DNA of 39,792 nt from Balneolaceae bacterium (GCA_003559375.1 PWLN01000095.1:1-39792); one strand, 5' to 3'; counted from the stretch's first letter, positions 19,454 through 28,930 are shown. A program made the numbers and translations. Notes: generated from the letters alone by a model not told the origin.

Positions 19454-19801
19454 GCCATAAAGGTAAAGATGTTATTACAGGGAGGGGTTTGTATACTATA
19501 AGACGCTTTCCTTTAGAAAGTGGGTGGAAAGCTGATGTGTTATATTTAAAGCATACAAGTATCACGATCTTATGCTGGTTTATTTGTATTTTACAGTCAG
19601 CAGTATAATTTGCATGTGAACTGTAGCATATTTATTGAAATTTGACGTTGAAAAAGCCTTTAGATGCCAGAATTTATGTTTGAATTGATACACCATTCTG
19701 CCCGATCTATAATGTCCCGTTGTTCCGTTTTTTAGAATTTTTATGTAAAGCATATATCTGCTGATACTCCATGTCTTAATCTTAATTGAATCAACTTTTC
19801 T

Positions 19802-22528
19802 ATGTCATCACGACTGATCAAATTATTTTTATTTGTAGCAATTCCACTGGTATTATTGACCATTTCATCAAGCTGGATTTTTGAATGGCTTTGGTTGAAA
19901 GAAATCGGTTATTCAAGAATTTTTTGGGTTTTGCGAAGCACCCAGATCATTTTGATTGCCGCAGCATTTCTTGTGGCTGCTGTCTATTTTACTATTAATT
20001 TCCGTTACCTGGCCGGACAATTGAAATTTGCCAATCTGCAGGGTTCACCTCTACAGGGTATGGAAATCAACATGTCAACCAATTTCATCAATAAACGCAT
20101 TAAGCTTATCTTTACGCTTGGTGCATTGGTTATCGCCCTCTTATTTGCGCTAAGCTTCTTCATCCGCTGGGATGAATCACTCCGATTTATAAGCAGTGTT
20201 CAATTCGGTGAAACCGATCCGGTCTTTGGCCATGATATAGGATTTTATATGTTCCAACTACCATTTTGGAATATTGTACAAGGGTCCCTGGTATCCATAG
20301 CTTTTATGACAATAGCAATCCTCGTACTCGCTTATATATTTACCGGTTTATTAACCATCAGATCGGCAACAGACTATTATGCAAGCCCTGCTGTGTTGAA
20401 CCATCTCAGTATTAACATTGGGATTTGGCTGGCACTGCTTGGATGGGGTTTTTATCTCGACAGGTACCAGCTTTTATTTAAGACTGACGGGCTTTTTCAT
20501 GGCGCCGGATATACTGACATTGTGATTCAACTCCCGGCTATCTGGTTGTTGTTCATTCTGACAATGCTGCTTTCACTGATCTTTTTCCTTGGTCGCTGGG
20601 TAAACCTTAAAAAATTTGTTCCGCCCCTGGCGATTTTAACCGTTGTTGTGCTGCTTTTCGGACGCGCACTGATCCCCGCACTTGTTCAGCAATTTAATGT
20701 TGACCCTAATGAATTGAGGCTTGAAACTCCCTACCTCGAAAAAAATATTGAAATGACCCGGCTCGCCTATAATCTTCACAACATCAGGGAAGTGGATTAT
20801 ATGGCTGATGATACCCTTACTATAGCTGATATTCAAAATAATCAGGATGCAATTGACAATATCCGGTTGTGGGATCCGCGGCTATTAATCGGCACATACA
20901 AGCAACTGCAGGAAATACGTGCTTATTATGAATTTTACTCCGTTGACAATGACAGGTATACCGTAGACGGTGATGTTACACAATTATTGATATCGGCACG
21001 TGAAATAGCTCGCAGGCTGCCAAGCCGCTCTGATACGTGGGTGAACCGCCATCTTGTTTACACACATGGGCATGGTATTGTGATGAGTCCGGTAACAGAA
21101 ACAAACCGGCAGGGCGAACCCAGAATGATTGTTCGAAATATTCCACCAATCAGTGATAGTCCAGATTTATGGGTCGATAATCCTGCAATATATTTCGGTG
21201 AAAACAGCCGCGGCTATTACATTGTAAATACACTACAGGAAGAACTCCATTATCCAGATGGTGATGAAAATGTCTATATCCATTACGACGGACAGGGCGG
21301 TATTCAGTTTAGTAATTTTTTCCGAAAACTGCTTTTCGCCTGGGAAATGCGTGATATCAATATCCTTTTGTCGGATTATATTACCAATGATAGCCGCCTG
21401 CAGGTTTGGAGAAGTGTTCAGGAGCGAATCAGTAAAATTACCCCATTTTTGAAACTTGACAGAGATCCGTATATCGTGCTTAATAATGGCAAACTTTACT
21501 GGATCCAAGATGCATACACAACTTCTTCCTATTTCCCTTATTCGCAAAGCTATCGCGGGCAATTCAATTATATCCGTAATTCGGTAAAAATAGTTGTAGA
21601 CGCTTATGAAGGCACTGTTGATTATTATGTAGTAGACGAGAACGACCCGGTTTTAGAGGTCTACAGAAATCTTTTCCCAGAAATGTTCAAATCTTTGGAT
21701 GAAGTGCCTGGCGGGCTTGAACGTCACTTCAGGTATCCTCAGGATATTTTTGAGGTACAGATAGAAATATTCGCCAGATATCATATGACCAGGCCAAACA
21801 CATTTTACAACCAGGAAGACCTGTGGACAAGGCCATTTGAACAATATGCAGGACGCCAGGTACTCATGGAACCCTATTACGTGCTGGCCCGACTGCCTGA
21901 TTATGATGAGCTTGAATTCATGCTCATAAGCCCGTTAACACCTGAAAACCGGGATAATATGATCGCCTGGATGGCAGCCAAGTCCGATCCTGAAAGTTAT
22001 GGTGAACTGGTTGTTTACAGGCTTCCCAAGGAACGCCTGATTTACGGCCCTGCACAGATCGAGGCGCGTATAGACCAGGATCCCGAAATCTCGCGACAAA
22101 TTGCACTTTGGGATCAGCGTGGATCGAGAGTAATACGAGGGAACCTTATGGTGATACCTATCGAAAACTCTTTCCTTTACGTAGAACCTTTGTTTTTGCT
22201 TGCGGATAATGTGGAAATACCACAACTGCATCGTGTGATTGTTGCAATGGGAGACTATATCTCAATGCAGCCTTCCATCAATGATGCCATCTTTGATATA
22301 TTTGAACGTGAAGCCGGAGTTGCGCGTCCGCTGGCTGCCGTCCCAGCTTTGATTGATGACACACTACCGCTTCCCGGTATTGATGCTCAGGCTACTGACC
22401 TTTCTGCTCAGCAATTACGTGAAATCCGGTCAATGTGGCGTGAGCTGCTCACTGCTCTTGAGGAAGGAAACTGGACAAGGTATGGAGAACTTCTCACGGA
22501 ACTGGATAGTAAAATTAATAGCCAGTGA
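19802..22528 (+). CDS. UPF0182 family (COG1615-like) membrane protein
   Basis: Several N-terminal TM helices, then a large extracytoplasmic domain with NLHNIREVDY, HLVYTHGHGIVMSPV, SPDLWVDNPAIYFGE and YSQSYRGQFNYIRNSVKIVVDAYEGTVDYY. Confidence 0.92.
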   Translation: MSSRLIKLFLFVAIPLVLLTISSSWIFEWLWLKEIGYSRIFWVLRSTQIILIAAAFLVAAVYFTINFRYLAGQLKFANLQGSPLQGMEINMSTNFINKRIKLIFTLGALVIALLFALSFFIRWDESLRFISSVQFGETDPVFGHDIGFYMFQLPFWNIVQGSLVSIAFMTIAILVLAYIFTGLLTIRSATDYYASPAVLNHLSINIGIWLALLGWGFYLDRYQLLFKTDGLFHGAGYTDIVIQLPAIWLLFILTMLLSLIFFLGRWVNLKKFVPPLAILTVVVLLFGRALIPALVQQFNVDPNELRLETPYLEKNIEMTRLAYNLHNIREVDYMADDTLTIADIQNNQDAIDNIRLWDPRLLIGTYKQLQEIRAYYEFYSVDNDRYTVDGDVTQLLISAREIARRLPSRSDTWVNRHLVYTHGHGIVMSPVTETNRQGEPRMIVRNIPPISDSPDLWVDNPAIYFGENSRGYYIVNTLQEELHYPDGDENVYIHYDGQGGIQFSNFFRKLLFAWEMRDINILLSDYITNDSRLQVWRSVQERISKITPFLKLDRDPYIVLNNGKLYWIQDAYTTSSYFPYSQSYRGQFNYIRNSVKIVVDAYEGTVDYYVVDENDPVLEVYRNLFPEMFKSLDEVPGGLERHFRYPQDIFEVQIEIFARYHMTRPNTFYNQEDLWTRPFEQYAGRQVLMEPYYVLARLPDYDELEFMLISPLTPENRDNMIAWMAAKSDPESYGELVVYRLPKERLIYGPAQIEARIDQDPEISRQIALWDQRGSRVIRGNLMVIPIENSFLYVEPLFLLADNVEIPQLHRVIVAMGDYISMQPSINDAIFDIFEREAGVARPLAAVPALIDDTLPLPGIDAQATDLSAQQLREIRSMWRELLTALEEGNWTRYGELLTELDSKINSQ

Positions 22529-22533
22529 GGCGT

Positions 22534-22547
22534 ATATCGAATATCGA
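22534..22547. repeat. Short period-7 tandem repeat (ATATCGA x2)
   Basis: atatcga atatcga aat, beginning 6 nt after the UPF0182 stop codon. Confidence 0.6.
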
Positions 22548-22672
22548 AATTTATAGGGCAGAAAATCTAAAAACTAAAATTTTACTGTCAGCTTTAGCAA
22601 ACGGATTGAAATACTCATTGGAGTAAACCCCAAATGGGGAATGCGGGACGTGTACGCTTAGGGATGTCACAA

Positions 22673-22716
22673 ACGGGACACTTGCGCCATTTCGCGGTGA
22701 GTGGCACAAGTCCCGT
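22673..22716. repeat. Intergenic imperfect inverted repeat
   Basis: ACGGGAC(ac)TTGCGCCA ... TGGCACAAGTCCCGT; 14 of 15 positions complementary, with a 2-nt bulge and a 12-nt loop. Confidence 0.7.
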
Positions 22717-22791
22717 AGGGATAAACGGTCAACTATGTTGAAACTTCGTCGACCGGGATACGCTTGCGCCATCCAGGAGTTGATCTAATTT

Positions 22792-22819
22792 CCAGTATTC
22801 AGCATCCCGTATCCGGCAT
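22792..22819. repeat. Degenerate period-7 tandem repeat (4 units)
   Basis: ccagtat tcagcat cccgtat ccggcat, ending 3 nt from the stop codon of the Gfo/Idh/MocA pseudogene. Confidence 0.75.
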
Positions 22820-22822
22820 ACC

Positions 22823-24142
22823 CTAAATTCTGGGTTCCCAGCCCGGTTCGTAATCACGGCGCCACATGCTCATCGCTTCCGAATCACCGATAATTCTGCC
22901 CGTTTGCGGATTTATGTTTAGTGAGCGGCCTACATACTGAGCGATATTGCCAAGATGGAGGGCTATAACACTTGTCTGAGCCTGGTTAATCGGTGAATTC
23001 AACTTTTCACCCTGACGGATAGCCATAGCAAAATTATGCGCATGAAAATCGGTAAGGGCGCCTCCGCCAACCGTATCAAGCGGATCAACCTGTTGGCCCC
23101 TGGTCCTTCGTTTGATCTCTTCGTTATCAAGGTTATAGGCTATATATCCACCGCGGTCGATAAACATGGTTCCTTCTGTACCATAAATCACTGAACCGCG
23201 TCCCTTACCATCCAGAAACCCGAAACCATTACAGCTTCGGCCTTCCCAGTTTATTGTTTTTCCTTCCGGGAAATCAAAATTTACATTTTGTACATCGTAA
23301 AATTCCCAGTCATCATTGTAGTGATAGCGCCCACCATTGGAAGCAATTCTATGCGGCATATCTACCCCAAGCGCCCACCGGCAGATATCGTATTCATGAG
23401 TACCATTATTCAATAATTCACCTGTTCCCCATTTCCAGAACCAGTGCCAGTTATAATGGATGATATTGTCGCGGTAAGGTGTTCTTGGTGCCGGGCCCTG
23501 CCACAATTCATAGTCAAGCCAATCGGGTATCGCTGCTATTCTACCGTTACCGATAGGCCCCCTTGCATTCGCATAGAAACATTTTGCATAATAAACATCA
23601 CCGATCAAGCCATTGCGTATTTCTCTGACTGCTTCAATAGATTCGGGAGATGAACGCTGCTGATTCCCCATCTGTACATATTTTCCATAGCGTTGTTGTG
23701 CACGAACAACCAGTTAGGCTTCACCCGGATTATGGCTGGCTGGTTTTTCAACATAAACATGCTTGCCTGCCTGCAAAGCCATAATTGTAGCCGGTGTATG
23801 CCAATGATCGGGTGCACCAATAACAAGTGCATCAATATCGGGGTCTTCAAGAGCTTTTCTGAAATCAGTGCCAACTTCGGGGCGCCGTTCCTGGATATCA
23901 GCAACACGGTCAGCAAGACCGTCAAGAGGACGATAGTCTACATCAAAAATTGATTTGACTTCCGTGCTGTTAACTCTGGCAAAAGTTGCCGCGAGTTCTC
24001 CGGCCCGGCCCCTGCCGCCCATTATGGCTACAACAACTTTTTCATTTGGTGAATTAGCTCCCCGTACAAATGTAAATGGCCCGGAAAGGCCAACGGCTGC
24101 GGTTGTCAGTGCTGATGTTTTGATAAACGTTCTTCGATCCAT
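22823..24142 (-). pseudogene. Gfo/Idh/MocA family oxidoreductase interrupted by one in-frame TAA
   Basis: MDRRTFIKTSALTTAAVGLSGPFTFVRGA...PDHWHTPATIMALQAGKHVYVEKPASHNPGEA*LVVRAQQRYGKYVQMGNQQRSSPESIEAVREIRNG...EPGWEPRI. Both listed ORFs are in the same frame, separated only by TAA at 23714-23716. Confidence 0.9.
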
Positions 24143-24427
24143 AGTTCCGATATTGTTTGATTTAAAATTGAAATCCTTAAGTGATGCAGGTGTATCAAAA
24201 TAACATATTGAAATGAAAATTTTAATACAATTCGCAATGAGTGAGACAAACACCCAATCTGAGAATGCGGTGCAAATTCTCAGGCCAAAGGGTTGTACTA
24301 ACAGAGCTTGGGATATTCGCAGCAAGTAAAACAACGTTGCTACAATCGTGACAGGTCACAGGCCCGCAATAAACCATTCGTCAATTTAATAATGATTTTA
24401 TAAGAAATTTTAATTTTATTAAGATAT

Positions 24428-24458
24428 ATATAAGTTATCAGAAGGAAATAACTTATAT
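24428..24458. repeat. Perfect 11-bp inverted repeat
   Basis: ATATAAGTTAT - cagaaggaa - ATAACTTATAT in the divergent intergenic region. Confidence 0.8.
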
Positions 24459-24534
24459 GAAAGAAAAGCATCATACTCTTATATATAGCTACACCTTTTA
24501 ATGAAATGACCATCTAATCCAGTAATTCAATATT

Positions 24535-25131
24535 ATGAGTATTTCCGTACCTCGTGAACGCTGCTATTATTATGAATGCAGTAGTGGTAAATTCCGTCTT
24601 ACCCTTTTTTTGCCCCCTGCAACCCTTAAGAATCTTATCAAGGATAAAAAAGTTAAGGAGCAGGTTCTCATTGATTTTCCTGATGGAGCAGACCTGGATT
24701 GTACGGAGCCGGATTTCAATGATTTTCAGAAGGAGTACGGCTATCGCCATCCATTCAATGCTGATGATCTGCAGAATACTTTTTATGCCATTTTTTCGTC
24801 AACGCAGGGATGGAATTCCTACAGAGGAACCGGTTTAATCCATGCTGATGAGCTCGAAGCAAAAATCCCGGATATACAGGATGCTGTTAAAATGTCCCCT
24901 TTAGAAACTGAAGAGAAAATAGATTCCCCTGCAAATTTTGAAGATCGATACAGAAACCGCTTAAAGGTTGTTGCAGCAAAAATCAGGAATGAGAAAGATC
25001 TCAGAGAACTTATCGTTCAGGGAATTGACAGGCGCAGGCCAATTCATAAGCAAAAATTCAAGTCTATTAAAATGAGTTCCGGGAAAAAACCTAATGAGGT
25101 TTTTTCACTCCTTCAAAACAAAAAACAATAA
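24535..25131 (+). CDS. Hypothetical protein, 198 aa
   Basis: Open frame with a plausible start, directly upstream of and nearly contiguous with the MBL-fold gene; no family recognised. Confidence 0.7.
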   Translation: MSISVPRERCYYYECSSGKFRLTLFLPPATLKNLIKDKKVKEQVLIDFPDGADLDCTEPDFNDFQKEYGYRHPFNADDLQNTFYAIFSSTQGWNSYRGTGLIHADELEAKIPDIQDAVKMSPLETEEKIDSPANFEDRYRNRLKVVAAKIRNEKDLRELIVQGIDRRRPIHKQKFKSIKMSSGKKPNEVFSLLQNKKQ

Positions 25132-25150
25132 ACTTAGTAAACCAACTTGC

Positions 25151-26137
25151 ATGATTACACCAGACGGAAATCTTCACATCTATATGGTAAATGTGGGACA
25201 GGGTGATACCACCGTGATCATCACGCCTAAAGGGAATGTTATTGTAGCGGATGCTATGAGGCCTTCAAAATTAGTTAAACTGCTAAGGGATCTGGGTTTG
25301 AAAAGCAAGGAACCCATCTCACAGGTTGTCATTACACACCCGCACAATGATCATTTTAGTGGTGCTACCCGTCTTGTAAATGAATTTGCAATCCAGCAGG
25401 CTACAGTAGCCCCTTTTTGGCATACATTTGGAATGGGCTCCCCCAGTTACCAGAGCCTGATCGGCCGTTTCTTTGAAGAAGACACCAACGTTACTTTTTT
25501 ATCCGGATACTCAAGATGGTACCCCGATGGTGCAATGACTGAAAGAGAAAATCAAAATCAAAGCGAAGTGGATACGGATGCACCTTTCATTGAAATGCTT
25601 GGTCCTACTAATGGCCTGATAAGAATGCTTGAAGATGCGAATGTTTTTAATACAAACCATTTGTCGATTATGCTGAGAGTGCGATGGCGAAATTTCAGAA
25701 TGATTATAACCGGTGACGCTCAAATGGAAAACTGGGCGTTTTTTGACCAGGAACGTATGCTTGAAGACAAGTGCCAGGTTTTGCGTGCCTCACATCACGG
25801 CAGCTCTAACGGAACACAGTGGGAACGGCTCTCAAGACTTAATCCAACCCATGTCATCGTCTCTTCAGAGCCTGGCATGGGGCACAGGTTACCCGACCTC
25901 ACGAGCTCTGCAGTATTCCTCCGTTATGATAACAGCAATAGCAGGATGGTCGTCATCACGGCCGACAGTGGTACCATACACCTGCAGGTAGAGCCAAACG
26001 GAAGAAGAACCATGCGCTGTTTCCATGATTCACCTGCCGCAATGATTGACTTATCCTCACCACATCCATTAACCCCGCAAAAAAATCCCACTGATTGGGG
26101 TGAATTGCTCAATCTGCGTATTGGAGAGATGGGGTAA
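25151..26137 (+). CDS. Metallo-beta-lactamase-fold hydrolase (ComEC/Rec2 C-terminal-like)
   Basis: MVNVGQGDTTVIITPKGNVIVADAM, VVITHPHNDHFSGATRL, MIITGDAQMENW and LRASHHGSSNGTQ. The start is taken at ATG 25151 (MITPDGNLHIYMVNVGQGD), not 25094, because it avoids overlap. Confidence 0.88.
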   Translation: MITPDGNLHIYMVNVGQGDTTVIITPKGNVIVADAMRPSKLVKLLRDLGLKSKEPISQVVITHPHNDHFSGATRLVNEFAIQQATVAPFWHTFGMGSPSYQSLIGRFFEEDTNVTFLSGYSRWYPDGAMTERENQNQSEVDTDAPFIEMLGPTNGLIRMLEDANVFNTNHLSIMLRVRWRNFRMIITGDAQMENWAFFDQERMLEDKCQVLRASHHGSSNGTQWERLSRLNPTHVIVSSEPGMGHRLPDLTSSAVFLRYDNSNSRMVVITADSGTIHLQVEPNGRRTMRCFHDSPAAMIDLSSPHPLTPQKNPTDWGELLNLRIGEMG

Positions 26138-26142
26138 AACAT

Positions 26143-26177
26143 GGGATACTGGATGCGGGATGCGGGATGCGGGACAC
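26143..26177. repeat. Period-7 tandem repeat (5 units)
   Basis: gggatac tggatgc gggatgc gggatgc gggacac, starting 6 nt after the MBL gene stop. Confidence 0.85.
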
Positions 26178-26198
26178 TGAGATTTGGGATGGCGCATT

Positions 26199-26290
26199 AG
26201 ACTTCCGAAGTCTTACGGAGCATCGAAAGGAACCTTCATCGGTTAACATATTGAAGATTTTAAAAAATTTGAAAGACTTCGGAAGTCTTT
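26199..26290. repeat. Pair of inverted palindromic repeats (REP/BIME-like)
   Basis: AGACTTCCGAAGTCT (26199-26213) and its reverse complement AGACTTCGGAAGTCT (26274-26288); each is itself a palindrome around one central base. The second extends to AAAGACTTCGGAAGTCTTT followed by more T. Confidence 0.75.
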
Positions 26291-26325
26291 TTGGTCTTAT
26301 GCGTAATTTGGGATAAAAAAATCAA

Positions 26326-26643
26326 ATGGCAGAAATAACCGACCTTAAAAAAATCCCTGAGTACCAGGAAAAATCAATTATCAGCAGGATACTTTTAAAA
26401 AATTCAGGTGGTAATGTTACTTGTTTCGCTTTTGGTGAAGGAGAAAGCCTGAGTGAACATACAACCCCGTATGACGCTTTTATCCTGATTCTGGAGGGAA
26501 ACGCAGAAATAAAAATTGCGGATGAAATTTTCCACCTTAAGGAGTACGAAACAATCATCCTCCCGGCAAATATACCTCATGCAGTAAAAGCAATAAGCAA
26601 TTTCAAGATGATACTGGCGATGATTAAATCGAAATCACAGTAA
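26326..26643 (+). CDS. Cupin-domain protein
   Basis: GESLSEHTTPYDAFILILEGNAEIKIADEIFHLKEYETIILPANIPHAVKA is a cupin-2 pattern. Confidence 0.88.
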   Translation: MAEITDLKKIPEYQEKSIISRILLKNSGGNVTCFAFGEGESLSEHTTPYDAFILILEGNAEIKIADEIFHLKEYETIILPANIPHAVKAISNFKMILAMIKSKSQ

Positions 26644-26707
26644 TCAATATTCTGACTTTGAGTTTTTTAGTTAACGTGAGTTCGAGATAAGAACTCACAT
26701 TAAGTTG

Positions 26708-27985
26708 TTAAATGAGATATTTTTCCGGACAAGTAACCAGTTCTCCTGTCTTGGTTGCCTGCTCTGCTAATAATGTCCAAATTGAGGCATGATATCCTTC
26801 ATTCGTCAGTTTTTCCGGTGCAGCTCCTTTTCTGATGAAATTGACAAATCCTTCCAGGTAAAGAAGTGTATCGTCAAGTGCATAATCGGGTGTGATGTAT
26901 TTGCCGCCAAGCCGTAATGGCGCGTCCGGAATCCATGTGGCACCGCCAATCGGTATTACTTCATTTTCTCCTCCAAGAATTTGTTTAATCAAATCCTCCA
27001 GTCCGGGCGGATCAGCCGGAAACTCTTCAAACTGCATATTAGATTCGAGTTCCATAGTACCATCATTACCAAGAATCTGAACCTGTAACCCATTGTGTTT
27101 GTTACTGGTAATACAGTCGTAGGTTAAATGAATATCACCGGGATATTTGAATACCATCGCAAAGTTATCATAAACTTCTCTGCCGTCGGTGAAGAAATTG
27201 ATGCTTCCGCTCCCCATAACGGATAAAGGCCGGTTTCCAAGCACCCAGTTTGCCACCTGAAAATGATGGGATCCAAGTTCTGTAATCATACCAGCCGAAT
27301 ATTCATCATAAAACCGCCAGTTTCGCTGCCGGTCGAGAGGGGTACCGCGGCCCCCTGTATCAGTGTAAAATACCCAGTCTGTATTTCGGTGCCACCATGC
27401 CCTGATCATCGTAACAGGGCCGATATCTCCACGATGAATCCTTTCCAGTGCGTCGAGGTAAACCGGATTAAACAATCTCTGATGGCCAATCAGCATGATT
27501 TTACCGCTTTCTTTCCAAGCATCATACATCGCTTTTACATCATCGAGGGTACGTGCCATAGATTTTTCACAAAAAACATGAAGTCCCGCATTAAGACAAT
27601 TGATTGTCTGATGTGCATGCTCATGTAGCGGTGACGCGATTACAACAGCATCGAGTTCAACTTTTTCAATCATCTCACGATAATCGAAAAATGCGTCTGC
27701 GTTGCCTCCGGTCTGTTCAATCGCCCGCTGGTAATGCGGCTCATAGGTATCACAAACAGCGGCTATTTCGATATTCATTGTGTTTTCAAGCTCCTGCAGA
27801 TTATATATGAGCCCTCTTCCTCTTGAACCCACACCAATAACACCTATCCTGACCCTGTCTGAAGCATTTTTGCCTACCGGAGCTGGATTGTTAAAAACAT
27901 TAAACCATGGCATGGTTGTTGCCATAACGGATGAACCGGCAAGTGCTGCCGTCATCTCTAAAAATTTTCTGCGATCGATATACAT
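26708..27985 (-). CDS. Gfo/Idh/MocA family oxidoreductase, Tat-exported
   Basis: Tat-like MYIDRRKFLEMTAALAGSSVMA; Rossmann IGVIGVGSRGRG; HVFCEKSMARTLDDVKAM. Confidence 0.92.
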   Translation of the reverse strand: MYIDRRKFLEMTAALAGSSVMATTMPWFNVFNNPAPVGKNASDRVRIGVIGVGSRGRGLIYNLQELENTMNIEIAAVCDTYEPHYQRAIEQTGGNADAFFDYREMIEKVELDAVVIASPLHEHAHQTINCLNAGLHVFCEKSMARTLDDVKAMYDAWKESGKIMLIGHQRLFNPVYLDALERIHRGDIGPVTMIRAWWHRNTDWVFYTDTGGRGTPLDRQRNWRFYDEYSAGMITELGSHHFQVANWVLGNRPLSVMGSGSINFFTDGREVYDNFAMVFKYPGDIHLTYDCITSNKHNGLQVQILGNDGTMELESNMQFEEFPADPPGLEDLIKQILGGENEVIPIGGATWIPDAPLRLGGKYITPDYALDDTLLYLEGFVNFIRKGAAPEKLTNEGYHASIWTLLAEQATKTGELVTCPEKYLI

Positions 27986-28000
27986 TGTTTTCTTATTCTT

Positions 28001-28930
28001 TTAGGTATTTATTTTATCGTACAATTTTAACCGGGTCTTACCAGATTCATAATTTATTTTGATGACTTCAAGGTCATCATACTGGTCAAGAACTTCAAAA
28101 ATTTTCTCATCACTCATTACTAAAAAAGCAGTTGATAGCATCTCTGCCAGAACTGGTGAAGGTGCCATAACGCTAACTGAAATACATTGTTCAACGGGTA
28201 TACCTGTAAACGGATCTATCACATGCATATGATTTTTCAATGTACCATGATCCGTCAGAAAAAAATTACTGGATGTGGATACCGATCCATCATTGATTTC
28301 AAATCGGTATACGGATTTGCCCGGTTTCAGGTAATCATTTATTCCTATCTTCCATGGGCCGCCGGCAGGATGTTCCCCTTTTGCAAGAACGGAACTCTCA
28401 CCAAAACTGATAAAAGCGCATTTCACTTTCAGGTTAACCAGTATCTCATTGATTTTCTCAAGGGCATATCCTTTACCAAACCCCCCAAGATCAACTTCCA
28501 GGTTAGCACTATTGTACCTGATGGATTTACCTGCTTCACTCAGTTCTATTTGTTGCATGCCGAGTGAACACCTGAGATTATCCCAATTATCATTTGGCAC
28601 ACTGACGTTTTGATTATTTTTCCAGTATTCCATAAGCGGCCGAAGCGTAATATCAAAGGCGCCTGAGGTAATTTCATTCCCAAACAGGCATGCTTTCATG
28701 ATGTCGTACAATTCATCATCCAACATGCAATCCTGGTGAAATGCGGCCCTATTCATTTCAGAGATATCGCTCTCGCGCCGGAATCTGCTTAGTTTCCCTT
28801 CAATCCTTGATATTTCACGCTTAATAAGCAGAAAAACCCTGTCTCCCTCATCATAATCCAGTCCGGGCAAAATCGCATTAAAACGTGTGCCCATTGCAAA
28901 AAACTTATTGTGGTAAATCTTCTTCATCAC
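28001..28930 (-). CDS. apbE: ApbE-like FAD:protein FMN transferase
   Basis: FAMGTRFNAIL, LEVDLGGFGKGYALEKI, SFGESSVLAKG and KNHMHVIDPFTGIPVEQCISVSVMAPSPVLAEMLSTAFLV follow ApbE motif order. Confidence 0.87.
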   Translation of the reverse strand: MMKKIYHNKFFAMGTRFNAILPGLDYDEGDRVFLLIKREISRIEGKLSRFRRESDISEMNRAAFHQDCMLDDELYDIMKACLFGNEITSGAFDITLRPLMEYWKNNQNVSVPNDNWDNLRCSLGMQQIELSEAGKSIRYNSANLEVDLGGFGKGYALEKINEILVNLKVKCAFISFGESSVLAKGEHPAGGPWKIGINDYLKPGKSVYRFEINDGSVSTSSNFFLTDHGTLKNHMHVIDPFTGIPVEQCISVSVMAPSPVLAEMLSTAFLVMSDEKIFEVLDQYDDLEVIKINYESGKTRLKLYDKINT

